Shown here: positions 44,620 to 56,600 of the stretch, in pieces | Layout of the letters: each line of letters begins with the position of its first letter | Numbering within the stretch: the first letter of the stretch is position 1 | Assembly: GCF_949628215.1 (NCBI RefSeq) | Contig: NW_027441196.1 | Location: 124,001 to 188,000 of the forward strand | DNA length: 64,000 nt | Reading direction: 5' to 3' | Source of the DNA: Phalacrocorax aristotelis | Taxonomy: Eukaryota; Chordata; Aves; Suliformes; Phalacrocoracidae | The notes under the pieces: generated by a model | The model's database searches: none | Seen by the model: the letters and a program-made list of their open reading frames with translations, nothing else | What the model was told of the DNA's origin: nothing | Position numbers and translations under genes: made by a program

Positions 44620-46223
44620 CTATTAAGAAAAGAAACACAGACTTATCTCATCTTAAGAACCACGTTTAAAATGACATTTCCATGATTATTTTAAGCAGCA
44701 AAAGCCTCTCACCCTCTCATTTTACCCAGCATAAGTGTTGCTCAACTAAAATACTCCTTTGCCTCAGTGAATAGAGCCGGGATGTTCCAAAGGCTTGGGC
44801 AGGGTTTTGAACTCACTCGACATTCTTTGGCTTAACTTCAGGTTCCCTAAGGGCGAAATACCCCTCAGCTCACCATCCACTCGGAGAAGGGGCACAAACC
44901 CGCTCCTCCTCCGAAGCGCAGTGCAGAGTGAGAGCTTAATTCCCTGCTCTGGATCCGTCCCTGGGGAAACTCCTATTCACCACCTGTGTACGAAGGTCTA
45001 ATTCATACCTCACGCACACACCTTCAGTGAGTAACGTTCAATGGCATGAATACTCAGCCAGAGGCTTGTGTCATTGAAACACGCAACTATTCAATAGGTG
45101 GGGTCAGCAGCAACGTCTTGGTTATATACGAAATACTAAAAACTGAACTGTCATTAAAGGAGTTGAAAACTGAAAAATTTCCAGTAATATTGAAATATAT
45201 AAAAATACACATGCAAGGTCACACGGAAAGATCGATGAACATATTTAATGTCTATGACCTGGAAAAAAGAACACTTCACATTTATAATTCCAGGTGTCCC
45301 TTGAATTTTGAAGGGCTTTGCAACATTGCCGTATAACCTCTCGATTTCAGTTTTCCTGAAACAAACTCTGCAGTGTTTATTGACAACTCAGGCTCAAGTG
45401 TAGTTTTACCACAAGGAAAAAGGGTAACTGTCCTCTTTCTCCTTTTCCAGCCTATTGAATTATATTATGCCCCAAGCCCCAGTTAAGCTTACGCTGGGAA
45501 AACATTATCAAAGAGACACGTGACTCACTGCTTATTGTGTCTTCAGTTGTTCAAAAGCGTAGAATCAAACCTCACAATGTCAGCGGAACAGCTCTCCTCA
45601 AGGCGTCACTAAATCGCTCAGAAGAGAGATTAAAACCCTTCCTTGCAAAAAGCTCTTGTCCTTTACGCCCTAACATAGCGGGAGAATTCAAGGGAGCAGT
45701 TGTAGCAGGCACTGGGGAAAAAACATCTACATGCAGAAGACGATTGCTCACGCCAGCGAATCGCTCCTGCTCTATATGTTTAGGGAAGCACATACAACAT
45801 GACCGCATTACTGACTCAAAAGCCCTTGAAAACGTGCCTTTGGAGAGGAACACCCAGAGCTGGAAAAAGAGACCTTCGTTCCATTGCAAGTCTTGCCAGA
45901 AGATTCAACTTCCCTTCTTTTCAGAACATTTTGTACCTAGTTCTGTTAGAAAGGAAGCCTGATCAAGTGTTTGGGAGCTTCGTGCTCCATATGCCACCCT
46001 TTCTGGCACATGGAAGAACAGGCCTATGTCCTCTCACGGCAGGCACAGCCACTCTCAATTTTTGGTTATTTCAGAAGCAAACAGGAAACTGGGGAAGCTC
46101 CCTCTTGGAGTCTGGCATTGTACAGCCTGGCATTGACCAGTGCTGGGGCACAACAGTTCATAAACTGTTAATGAGTTCTTGCATTTTCTTAGGAAGCAGT
46201 TATGACATGGCCTGCAGGCACAG
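44620..46223. other. No gene recognised upstream of the RBBP6-like exons
   Basis: The zinc-knuckle and DWNN exons of an RBBP6 gene would be expected here on the minus strand; I could not find them. Short open frames on the plus strand (45046-45336, 45537-45962) have no convincing family match. Confidence 0.4.
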
Positions 46224-46720
46224 TGTGCTGGTTTTGGCTGAGAAGGGGTTAATTCTCCTCACCGTGGGGGGCGGCTGCCTTGCCGGCTTCCCGCGCTCTG
46301 CCGCGGGGGGGGTGGGGGTGGGGGGGGGGGGGTGGTCTGGGAGGGGCGGGGCCGCGGTGGGGGCGGCTGACCCCGACTGGCCAATGGCAGGTTCACTCCA
46401 TACCACGTGACACCACGACCAGGATATTGAGGGGGGGCAGTGGCAGCGCGGAAGCGGCGCGGCGGCGGGTCGGCGGGCGGCTGCGGTTTGTTCCGGCGGT
46501 TCGTTCCCCCCTCCCCTCCCTTCCCACCTTCCCCCCGGGGCTTTGCGCCTCTCGTTGTTCTCCTTTGCATTGCATTTCTATTGTTGTTTCTTTTAATTTT
46601 AATTATTAAACTGCTCTTATCCCAACCCACGAGCGTTACCCTTCTGATTCTCTCCCCCATCTACCGGTGGGGAGTGAGCGAGCGACTGTGTGGGGCTGAG
46701 CTGCCGGCTAAACCACGACA
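46224..46720 (+). repeat. Solo LTR of an ERV-L-type avian retrovirus
   Basis: About 497 bases beginning TGTGCTGGTTTTGGCTGAGA and ending AAACCACGACA, a signature pair of a common avian ERV-L LTR family. Internal landmarks: GACTGGCCAATGGCAGG, ATTAAA poly(A) signal at 46605-46610, and the downstream block CCCAACCCACGAGCG ... GATTCTCTCCCCCAT near the 3' end. No gag or pol follows or precedes it, so it is a solo LTR. No clear target-site duplication is seen. It contains an unusually long G-run segment (46304-46370). Confidence 0.85.
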
Positions 46721-49700
46721 CCATGTCGATCACTGCCTAGCTTGAATGCGACGTCTTCATCAGTAGCTGAAACGCAGGCCCAGTTGGTTTGCGAGCTGCC
46801 CGACAGGGGAAAGCAATCACGGAACAAAAGCGTTCGGCTTCCGCTAGAATCCACTAAAGCCTAATGACAACGCGAAGAGGGACAGAGCAGCACCGAAGCG
46901 GTGCCCGTGAGCACTGAACACGTGTGTGTGTCGGCACAAACACAGGTAATGGTGCTCATGCAGATGCAACGCAGCAGAGGCGTTTCAGCTCTCATCTGAG
47001 AAGAAGCGGTCGGGGGTGGGCTGTGGCGATGCGCACTGCATACCTGTGAAGTGAGATCCTACCGACAGCAGCAGCAGTCGTACCGTCTGGTTGGTTTTCA
47101 CACCAATTTAACCTTTTTTATTTTTTTTTTTCCTTTTCTCTGCCCCTTGATGCTTGAAAGTGGGGAAGATGAAAGGACTGGTAGAACAGGACCTGGGCTG
47201 AGCCGCTCTGCATCAGCTGGGCCGTGGTAACAGCAGTAAGAAAGAGCTCAGTGCATCTCTCCAGAGCTTGTTACAGCCCTGCTTGCTCAGAGGAACTCGC
47301 TGTTTTGCCCAGGCTCTTTAGGTGTCTGAAAGTAGCTAAGAATAAAGCAGAAGCATTGGGTGTGAAGGGCATTGGGAAGCTTGGAAGAAGAGGCAGAGCC
47401 CTCTCGTTGGATCACAGGGCAGAAGCCGGGAGCAAATGCATCAGCCCAGCGAGGGTGTAAGTCTTCCCACCTCCCTCCTGTCTAGAGGCGAGAAGGTCCT
47501 GCTAAAAGGATGCCTTTTATGGATATGATTTTTTTTCTTTACTAAGTGGTTGAGAACACTCTGAACTGGTAGAAGGAAAACGTTGCCAGTGAAACATTAC
47601 GCTTGAGGAATCATGGTCTCTTATTTGGTAAGTGCGCCAGGTTAAGGCTGCTCGGTAATTCAGTGGGAGCTTCTCTCCTGTTCTCCCCCATTGGAGGAGC
47701 ACGGTCTGGGAGACTTGAGCTTCCCTTCCTCCTGCTGCGTATCCCTTTATGGGCCGAAGCTGACCTGCACCCCAGGATGCTGTTCTGCAGCAGTGTGGGC
47801 TCGGGCTTCCCCTCAGGCTAGCGGTCCTCAGCATTTGGGCAGCCAGCGCTCATTTCCAGGCTGCACTGCGGCTTGCAGTTACTGGTGGAAGTAGGGATTT
47901 CCTCCACGTTTGAAGTATTTATTACTTTAAATAGAAGAACAAGTCTTGATTTTGGCAGCAGCATTTTTATTTCTTGGATCCTTCTTCTTTTACTCAGCCC
48001 AGTCCTGCCTCATCTGGGTCTCCGATAGAAACTCCTTCTACCTTCCCAAATCTTTCCGTTCCCTGTTGTGCAGGCAACAGCAAAGCTCTGCTGCAAGAGG
48101 GTGTCCATGTGCTTGTGATAACTGTGGCTTGTTGCATGACAAATAACCTTTCGATGTGGAAACAGTGCTCAGCCTTCAGTTGTCACATTAATGCTTCGTT
48201 TTGTGCTTTCTAGCCGTCTATCCAGCCTTGGCTTTTGTCCGGTTCTGTCTGGTTTTTGTGTGTGGTAAGTACAAATCTTTTAACCCAGCGTTTTGGTTTG
48301 GTTTGGTCTGTTTTCTTCCTGTGGCTTTAATTGATTTGCTGTTCCTTAGAAGTGTCTTGGGGATTAGGGTGACTTAACACGAGTTAGATGTGGGTGGGCA
48401 GCATCCATTATTTGGTGCTTCCTGTGATGGGAATCGCTGCTGCAATTGCTCTCTCCAGCCCAGAGGTTGTCACCCTTTTATCGGTTCCTGTAACACCAGA
48501 GATCACTCCTTGTCTTGGCTGTGGGGCTCCTGATGGGTCCCTATTGAGCAGGCTCAGAACATACCCCTGGGATAGGCACCTCTTCGGCAGCTCTACCCAA
48601 GTGGCTGCGACTGTGGCTCTAGGGAGCAGGCAACGTGTTGCCCAACAGGAATTGCCCGTACTGCACAACCCTGCTTCCACAGCTGCAGAAAAGCAACAAA
48701 CCTTGTACGCTTGAATGCAGAGTACCAGCTTAAATAAACTCTTAAACAAAATTACAGGGAAGGGTCCTGTGTTGCTTCCCTCCTCTGATCGTGTTTTCTC
48801 ACCCAGCCACACCACCTCACCAAACTGATCTGAGCACGCCCTGAGCCTGTAACCCTGGCTGGAATTCATGCCCCCGCCCTCAAAGCAGGGAAACGGTCTG
48901 GAAATGCCATTGTACCTGCACACTGGGCCATGAATTTGGGGTTCAGGTTCCAGTACGGAGCATGCTCATTGGTGCCCAGCATCCTCTCGCTGGGCCCACG
49001 TCACTTGCTGGCAGAGGGCTGGTGTTCTGGGTTTTTCTTTCACTCATTTTCTAGCTCGTCTTGTCTCTTCTCTCTGGCTCTGGTGACAGGCATGAATCGT
49101 AAGGCTCAGAGCCCTTGGAAACAGGACTCTCAGCATGATCTAGATGGGAGAAACCTCTAACCTCATTTATGTGGAAGGTAATCACAGCTCTAGCTACTTC
49201 ACCCTTGACTTCCCCTGTGTATCAGCCTTGCTTTTCCAGGTGGGACTTCCATTAGCCTAGTGCTTGGTGGAGAGCATTGGATGGGTACAGCCATCCTTGG
49301 GGAACCAAGGAGATGCTGGACAGCCAAGTTATTTGTCTGAATTTAGTGCCTGAATTTCAAAGTCTCCGTAAACGTGAGCACAGGTGGAGAGGGATGTTAC
49401 CTTAAAGCAGCTGACCCACCAAGGCCACCTGGCTAATGGAAGCTCCGCTCTGATGACATCTGCTCGTGGTGCCTCTGTTCTCTTTTTCTTTTTGCCCGGA
49501 CTTTGAGACCTTCAGTTCCCTAGTGGCCTTTCCAAACCTGATGCTGAAGTGTCAGACCACAGCTAGCTTGGTGCATCGCGCCTGTCCGTCTTCCCTGTGG
49601 AGACCTATATAAATGGTTGTCTTTATTCCGATCTCCTCTACTCCTAGAGGTCGTACCAGATATAGGAGAAGAGGTCACTTGCTTCACAGCCTCTGTAAGT

Positions 49701-50195
49701 CCTTTCTGCCTACGGCTATGTGTGTAGATCTCTTCAGCACCTACACTGTAGTATACTAAATCCCAGATGGTGACTAGCGTCACTCATTTTGGGGAAAAAA
49801 TTCTTGTGCTGAGCAGGAGATGGGCTTTGAGTTTGGATTTGTAATGGCTGTAGGTACAGTTTGGACTTCTGGTGCCTGCTGTCCCTTCAGAACCTATGGC
49901 AGGAGGTTCAAGGGACTCCTGTGGCCCAGCAAATTACTTAACTCACACTTCTCATCCGGTTTCAAAGGGTTGCTACTGCTACATAGCCTAACAAAGGGAT
50001 TTGGTCAGGTAGCGTTCCTGGGACTGTGTAGGGAAAAACATGTCCATCAGACCGAATCAGCCAAGCTTGAAGCGACTTCCAGCCGGTGTGAGCATGGATA
50101 CGTGGAAACCATGCATATAAAGCGCTGCCAGCAAACTGGTCAGGAACAGGTTATGTTGGGGTGAGCTGTCCCTTGTTTTTCTTACTCCCAGAAAT
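46721..50195. other. Intergenic, no gene recognised
   Basis: Frames of 60-170 codons occur on both strands but none has a recognisable domain. Donor-like GTAAGT occurs at about 47629, but I cannot build an exon pair. Confidence 0.4.
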
Positions 50196-50993
50196 AGGTG
50201 GAGACGATTTAGGTGTTCAAATATATGATTTGAAGCAGGAAAAATGATCCAGAATTATTGATACCTCCCTCACTGATGGGAGCAGCCAGTCCTGGGGTAA
50301 AGATGAGTGGACCCGCCAATGTATGGTACAACGTTATGGACCCGTAACGCGGAACCCCAATGAATGGGTTAGTGGTGCTCGAGAAGCCATTTGCAGCCTA
50401 AATCGCATTATCTGGCTGCAAGCTGTATTAGAAATTGTCACCAGTCAAACAGCTGAGGCCCTTCACCCATTGGCAGATCAGGCAACCCAAATGCAAACCG
50501 CAAGTTATCAATAGCGCATGGTTCTCGACTACCTACCAGCCGAAGAAGGCGGGGTCTGTGGGAAATATGATTCTGATTGCTGTTTAAAAGTCAAGGACAA
50601 CGGCAAGGTTGTTAAACAAATTACTGCCAGAATACAGAAATTAGCCCATGTTCCCATCCAAACCTGGGAAGGCTGGAATGTTGATCTGTTCTCCTGGCTT
50701 CCAGGATGTCCTTGGATTAAATGAATCTGATTTTACCTATTGGGAGGTCTAGCTACGTTACTGCTTTTGCCATGTGTCACCCCATGGTTCATTCAGTTAA
50801 TCCAACGTGTTGTCTCAAATATGCAGTTTGCACCCACTGTGTCACCTGACGGAGTGAAACAAATCCGAGCTGTACGACAATTTGTGTCACCCACAGTCCA
50901 AACTGCACAAACTCTTTGTCTCCCCAACCTGTTTTTATTGGAAATTGAATTGTCATTGTTGTCAGGCATTGGCCCTGTTTAGAGCTGATATCG
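50196..50993 (+). pseudogene. ERV env transmembrane-subunit remnant
   Basis: A plus-strand frame with the layout of a class I-like retroviral transmembrane subunit: helical region around 50360-50510, then the immunosuppressive-like segment and a CX6CC motif (CGKYDSDCC, 50557-50583), a Trp-rich membrane-proximal part (about 50665-50715) and a hydrophobic membrane span (about 50734-50815). At least four in-frame stops interrupt it (50245, 50512, 50722, 50728), so it is not functional. The surface subunit is not recognisable upstream. The sequence style agrees with the ERV fragment at 13.3-14.7 kb, perhaps the same family. Confidence 0.75.
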
Positions 50994-51290
50994 TTATAAT
51001 GTTTTGGCTTTTATAGCTGGCATCCTTGTTATTGGTATAATCTTTCTGCCTTTGTTTCTATGCTTTCCACCAGATTCGAAGATACATCGGACTAATGGGA
51101 CGCTGCAGAGCCGCGGTGGGAGCTATCGCAATGCTCTCTCTTTCCCTTTCTCACTTTTTTCTCTTTTTCTCTCCTTTTCCCTTGCATACTTGTTGTTGGC
51201 CAAATAAAGTGACTTGGCACTTGACTCCGGTTTGAGTCTTAATTCTGCTTCCGAGAACACAAAAGGAACCTAGTCACGATAAAATGTTTG
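50994..51290 (+). repeat. Probable 3' LTR remnant after env
   Basis: Follows env on the same strand and contains AATAAA at 51203-51208, followed by a CACTTGACTCC-type region as expected for LTR R/U5. Exact edges and a polypurine tract were not identifiable. Confidence 0.45.
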
Positions 51291-51379
51291 AGTTAACCAG
51301 AAGTTAAGCCCAGCCGCCCCCAGCCACCCAGAATTAGCTGAGGTCGCTTGGAAAGCAAGGGGGTTTAACCTCTGCCAAA

Positions 51380-52375
51380 TTATTCAACCCAACAGTGGAT
51401 TGTGACCGTCTCCTTTTCTCCAGGCTGAAGAAACCAAGTGACTTTAGCTGCTCCTTGTGTGGTTTCTCCTCTAAACCCTTCACCAACTTGTGGCCCTCCT
51501 CTGGGCATTCTCTAGTAGCTTTATATCTGTAATGTACTGTGGCACCCAAAACTGCCCACAGCACTTAAGGTGAGGCCGCCCCAGCGTGGAGCAGAGCGGG
51601 ACAATCCCCTCCCTCGACTGGCTGCCATGCAGGGCTCGATGCCCCCCAGGGCACGGTTGGGCCTCTTGGCTGCCAGGGCACGCTGCTGGCTCGTGTTCAA
51701 CTTGCCGTCGACCAGAACCCCCAGGTCCCTCTGCAGAGCTGCTCCCCAGCCCCTCGTTCCCCAGGCTGTCTGTATATCCCAGGTTGCCATGCCCCAGGGG
51801 CAAAATCAGGCACTTGCCCTCATTAAACTTTATGCAGTTGGTGATTGCCCAGCTCTCCAGCCTGTCCAGGAGACATGGTAGTGTTAGGAGATATGGTAGT
51901 CTTGGTGATCTTAGAGGTCTTTTCCAACCCTAATGATTCTGTGATTCTATGGTCTCTCTACAGGGCCTCTCTGCCCTCGAGTGCCAACAGCTCCTCCCAG
52001 TTTTGTGTCGTCAGCAAGTTTAGTTAGTATTCCTTCAAGCCCTGCACCCAAGGCATTTACCAAGAGATTAAAGAGTACCAGAGCCAAGATGGAGCCCTGT
52101 GCAACCCCACTAGTGACTGGCCGCCAGCCCGATGTAAGCCATTGACTATGACCCTTTGAGCCCGACCCATCAGCCCATTGCTCACCCACTGCATGACGTG
52201 TTTATCCAGCTCTGTGCTGGACAGTTTGTCCAGGAGAAGACTGTGAGAGACAGTAGCGAAAGCTTTACTGAAATCCAAAAAGATCACATTGGCTGACTTC
52301 CCTTGTTCAGCTAGGTGCGTGACCTCGTCATCGAAGGAACTCAGATTTGTCGTCGTTGCCCATTTGTCGCTCCAA
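51380..52375 (-). mobile_element. CR1 LINE, 5'-truncated, interrupted by a second CR1
   Basis: Minus-strand ORF2 pieces: VIFLDFSKAFATVSHSLLLD (about 52290) from the reverse transcriptase palm, then QSLVGLHRAPSWLW with the expected catalytic region shifted out of frame, then ILTKLADDTKL and RALAAKRPNRALGGIEPCMA near 51650. Multiple frame breaks. A subfamily different from the 13 kb copy. The 3' terminal repeats are not visible at 51340-51380, so the end is decayed. Confidence 0.88.
51871..51952 (+). mobile_element. Short CR1 3' end nested in the opposite-strand CR1
   Basis: About 82 bases ending GATTCTGTGATTCTATG, with GGTCTTTTCCAACCCTAATG before it, is a plus-strand CR1 3' tail. The flanking host CR1 reads continuously across it (CAGCCTGTCCAGG then TCTCTCTACAGGGCC), so this is a later insertion that dates the host copy as older. 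Confidence 0.85.
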
Positions 52376-52389
52376 TTCATCCTCTCCCC

Positions 52390-53060
52390 CCAAATCCATA
52401 CCCTGGCGGGCCTGCCTCAGGCCCTGGCAGGAGGGCTGGAGCAATGGCCTTGGGGGGCGACGGGGTGGTTTCCGTTTCTGCGAGGCCTGGAGGGTGCTGG
52501 GCCGTTCCTGCAACACCTTGCTGGCCGAGTTGGACAGCCACGCGGGCAGGGGCGGAGGCGGCGGGGGCGGAGGCAGGCAGGCCGGGCGGCTGTCCGGGCC
52601 AGTGGGGGCTGGTTCCCCCCTGGTGCCCCATGGCTGGCGGGCCGCTTTCCCAGGCACACGTGATGGCTGCTGGTATCGGGTCCAGCTCTCGGAGGGGCTG
52701 GGGGGGTCAGTCCAGCTGTCCGGGCGTGAGGGGCAGCTGCTGGTGTCGGGCCGGGCTCTCGAAGCTGCGGCGAGGCGCCTGCGGAGAGAGGAGGCTGCTG
52801 AGGCCCTGCCACGGCTGCGGTGCCCGGAGGGTGTGGGGCAGAGCTGCACGCCCCACGGGGTCTGGGAACCCGGCTGCATGTGGGAGCTGTGGGCACGGAG
52901 AGCTCTGTGCAGAAAATGGGGCGCCCCGCACCCCTCGGGTGGGGCTCTGCTCCCAGAAGCTGAGAGCTGGGAAGGTTTGTCACCACAGCCTGAGCTGCTG
53001 GGACACCTTGGCCAAGGGCAAGCTCTGGGATTTACAGCATCACCTAGCAGGGTGATTTCT
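52390..53060. other. GC- and CpG-rich segment, no gene assigned
   Basis: Frames of 170-265 codons are open on both strands at once, a consequence of base composition. No domain is recognisable. It could be a CpG island or a GC-rich repeat. Confidence 0.45.
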
Positions 53061-53360
53061 GCCACTAGGCTCACTGGCGGGGAGATGTCACTATTGCAGT
53101 TCTCTCTTTCTACGGCAACGTCATGCCTTGTTGTTACTTCCTGACCTTCCTCTGCCTATGTCGGTCACTGGCTCTGCTCTAGTCCAAGCAGGGTCCCTTT
53201 TAACCCACATTTGTCTCAGTAAGAAGGGGTTACAGAAAAGAATGCCCACGAATTGAGAGGCCAGTTAAAACTCAGCTCTCCAGAATACCCTGCCTCTAAA
53301 TGAGTCTCAGCAAATAGCAGCCATCTCATGCAGAAGTTTGGCAAAAGACCTCCCAACGAC

Positions 53361-53681
53361 TCACCGTCTTCTCTTCCTCCACAGGTGGATCAGACAACAA
53401 AAAAACATCCCAAGCAGTATGGACCCCAAGACCGCCACGGCACCTTCTATGCAGAACTTCTGGAAATCCTTAGGATCCGTGTCGCTTGAGCTTCTCTTGC
53501 CATCCACACCTGGAGGAACAGTTCTGCACGTTACTGTGTCCTGCGTGCTACTGGTAATCTCACAGGAGGCCTGACGTTGCCAGGAGATGTTTGTCCTCAC
53601 TTTGTTAGCTTCTCTGAACCAGTGAACATCCTGGGGCTGCAACGTTTCCTTGGTTTCAGTAGAAACCAAGGAAAGTCCCAA
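53361..53681 (-). CDS. Exon-like frame with a transmembrane helix and basic tail, unassigned
   Basis: A minus-strand frame of 106 codons. Residues about 76-100 form a hydrophobic helix (GAVAVLGSILLGMFFCCLI) followed directly by HLWRKRRR, a typical stop-transfer end of a type I membrane protein. The part before it has an NIS glycosylation site and several cysteines (ASCEITSSTQDTVTC), suggestive of an extracellular receptor stalk or Ig/FN-like end. An acceptor-like TTGCAG (about 53637) and a donor-like GTGAGT at the end suggest it is an internal exon. I do not recognise the family. It may belong with the signal-peptide exon at 57 kb on the same strand, but no middle exons were found. Confidence 0.4.
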   Translation of the reverse strand: MGLSLVSTETKETLQPQDVHWFREANKVRTNISWQRQASCEITSSTQDTVTCRTVPPGVDGKRSSSDTDPKDFQKFCIEGAVAVLGSILLGMFFCCLIHLWRKRRR

Positions 53682-53689
53682 AGCCCTTG

Positions 53690-56600
53690 CAAATCAATGC
53701 ACTCTGGAGCATCTCTTTCTCCTCTCACCTCTGCCTACACTCCGGGATGGCCATAACCCAGTTTTCCCCGTGCCATGGGTTTGCTCCCCCTTCTTGGCTA
53801 CCCTTCCCATTTGCACACAATTTCTTTGGTGCTCGCCCACCCTCGCTCTCCGAGGCTTGCTGGTGCCGCTGCACGGAGACTCTCTCTGACCCGTTGGGAC
53901 AAGCTGTCCCACGGAACAGAACTCATGAGGCCAGATGGAGAGCACATGGGGGAGCGCAGCTCTTTGACCAACCGCCCCTTTGAGCAGCACGGACAAAACC
54001 CATCCCTGCATCGGGGAGCGCCACCCCCAGCTCTCCCTCCCCAGCCCAGTGCCCACACCCCGAGGGCATGGAGTCAGGCCCTCTCAGGAGACACCTGACC
54101 CTTGTTCTCCCCCTTTGCCTTTTCTCCAGCGTGGGCACGCTTGCACGCCTCCACTTCTCAGGAGTTGTCTCCCACCTATGGCCCCTGCAAGACTGCTCAG
54201 TACCTGCACTCTTCTGAAAAAATTCATACGTCCTGGCGCGGTGGGCTTCCCCGGGGTTGGACAGCACTGCCAAGAAGGAGAGAAAGGAAAAGCCTCAGCA
54301 TGGCTCAGGCCCACAGGATGCAGAAGGATGGTGCAGGATCCCTCTGCCCCAGCAGCGAATCCCTTTGGACCCCAGTTCACAGGAGGGATCCCCCTCTGTT
54401 GTGCCCAGGGCCTCTGGGGACTCACAGCAAGCTCGGGGTACTCAGGGAGGGACATTTGATTAAGAGTCGTCTTTCCCATCATCTACTGAACGTGGCTCAG
54501 GTGGCCTTGCTCCCAAAATGGCAGAGGTCTGAAAATCCTGTGAATGGGCTGCGGTGGGAGGTGAGCATTCCACCACATCCGCAGAGGGTTACCAGCATCT
54601 CTCTGGCCCGCTGATGGCAATAACCACCGCAGCCCCGAGACGACCGTCATCCTCAGAGAGCCGCTCCTGGCTTCTTTGAGAACACTAGCTCTGTACTAAG
54701 GGTTTGGCTGCCGACCCAATGTGCAGTAGCGGCACCAGGGGAGGAGCCTGCAGACGCCCAGCGCTTTTGATATGTGACCCTGGATGACTGGGGGGCAGCA
54801 AGTACTTGGCATGCCTGTTGATTGAATTGCTGCTGTTTTTTCATCAGAGACTGGCACCGCGTGACCACCTCTTTCCTGAAGCGCCTCCTTCCCCACAGTC
54901 TCACGGTCCATCTCTTTAGAAAGAGGGTCACTTTAATGAGAAGCAACCGTTCCTCATCAGGAGCGTGGTGTTTTCAGGAGGCAAAATACGTTAATAACAC
55001 TTAGAAACAAAGCCTGGGCATTTGGGGGTGCACCTCGTCTCTAGTCCGAACTATGTGTCATTCGCAGAGAAAAATTTAAGCACTAGGCACTTTCCAGTTT
55101 ACCAGTAGACAGCAAAAGCTGACCTACTGAGAGCCTAGGAGATTGCATGGCATCTTCTTGTTTGCACTTAGTTCATTTTTGGCAGACTTCAAGATGATGG
55201 TAAATGACTTTGTTCAGAGAGGACAGGAAGATGCTGCACCCAGTTCCGCTGGGGAAAGAGCCCTTTGGAGAAGCACGTCCCATCATGCCAACTCCATCAC
55301 ACGGTAAGGGCAACAGACACAGACGCCGGGCTGAACCCCAAGCTCTTGCAACCATGTTCTGGGCACTTTCACAAGTGGCAGCAAAGAGCCCACGGTCCCC
55401 CAAAGCAAGAGGAAAACCAGAGCCAAGTTTTCTAAAACACAGCTGGAAACAGACAGCTAAACCACCCAAGACTGAATTCACAGCCCCTCATTTTAGCTGC
55501 CTTCAAGTTAGCTGTCGGGCCTCAAGCTGGGTGTGCAGCTCTCACCTGCCCCTGACCGTGAGGTGTCACCGAGAGACCTCAGACATCAAGGAGGACAACG
55601 GAGCCGGCTGGAGCAGGCTCCCATCCTTGCCAGGCATTCCTGCAGCCCCGGCAGGGTCTGCCGGTCTCAGCGACCCCAAAGTGCCTGCGCATCCTCATGC
55701 ACACCATGCATGGAGCTTTCGGGAGAAAGGATTCCTTGGAGCTCACACCAGCTCTGAACTCAAGCCCAGAGAGCCCGCGGGCTTTGCAGCAGCCACTGGG
55801 AGCAGCAGAGGCTCGGAGGGGCTGTCAAAGACACCTTCGCAAGGCAGAGTATCCCAGGGCACATCACCGAGCCCGAGCCGTGCCCTCTCTGCTCTTCTGC
55901 GTGTCTGAGCATTGGCCAAGAAATTGTTGAGTAAAATTTCACATGAACAGCATCTTCAACCCTAAATGCACATTCCTTGAAGTGACATACCTGTGGGATC
56001 ATCCTGAGGCTCCCAGAGAACATCTGCCTGAGGCGCCTGGAGACCATGGCCTGGAGGCACGGCTGTAATCAAGCACATTTCCATTAGCTGTTGTGATCGA
56101 CTTCTTTCCCAGTGACCTGCAGTGACTGGAGGGGGGTCAGGTAATGACACGGGTGGAGATTTCCAAAGCCGCAGAGGGGCCTGAGTGGCCTGTTGGCTGG
56201 CACCTGGAAGCTCTCAAAATACTGTTTCCAGGCCGCGTGCCACACGCCTCAAGCACCGGATGGACATACGGCCCCTTGGGGATTTCTTACTGGGAGATCT
56301 CTACTGTGCACAAAAGAGGCCAACGTGGAAGCACTGGAGGGAAAAAATGGTCATTTGCACATCTCGTGGAGAAGGGCCTGCTGGGCAGTGGGAGTGCCCC
56401 ACCGCTGCCCCATCTGTTCCCCCGGGCTGAGGGCTGGGGCTGTGTGTCGGGGACCTGGGTTTGCCAAGGAGAGCACTGCAGGGCTAGAGCAGGAATGCTC
56501 CCGTCTTCCTGAGCGGATGTCTCCCCAGGAGAGACATCCCCGAGGCTGAAAGCTGGACCCAGCTGGGGAGCGGCAGAGCCACGGCCCCGGGCACAGCTGT

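Noticed and set aside
45046-45336. Plus-strand 96-codon frame with IGGVSS, reminiscent of the segment after the RBBP6 DWNN domain
   Set aside because: Wrong strand relative to the RBBP6-like exons, and only a few residues agree. Treated as chance.
46219-46725. Target-site duplication around the ERV-L solo LTR
   Set aside because: The five bases on each side (CACAG and CCATG) do not match; mutation or rearrangement may have erased it.
52328-53144. Overlapping frames up to 265 codons in the 52-53 kb GC-rich segment
   Set aside because: Open in several frames on both strands with repetitive Gly/Pro/Arg/Ala composition. Composition artefact.
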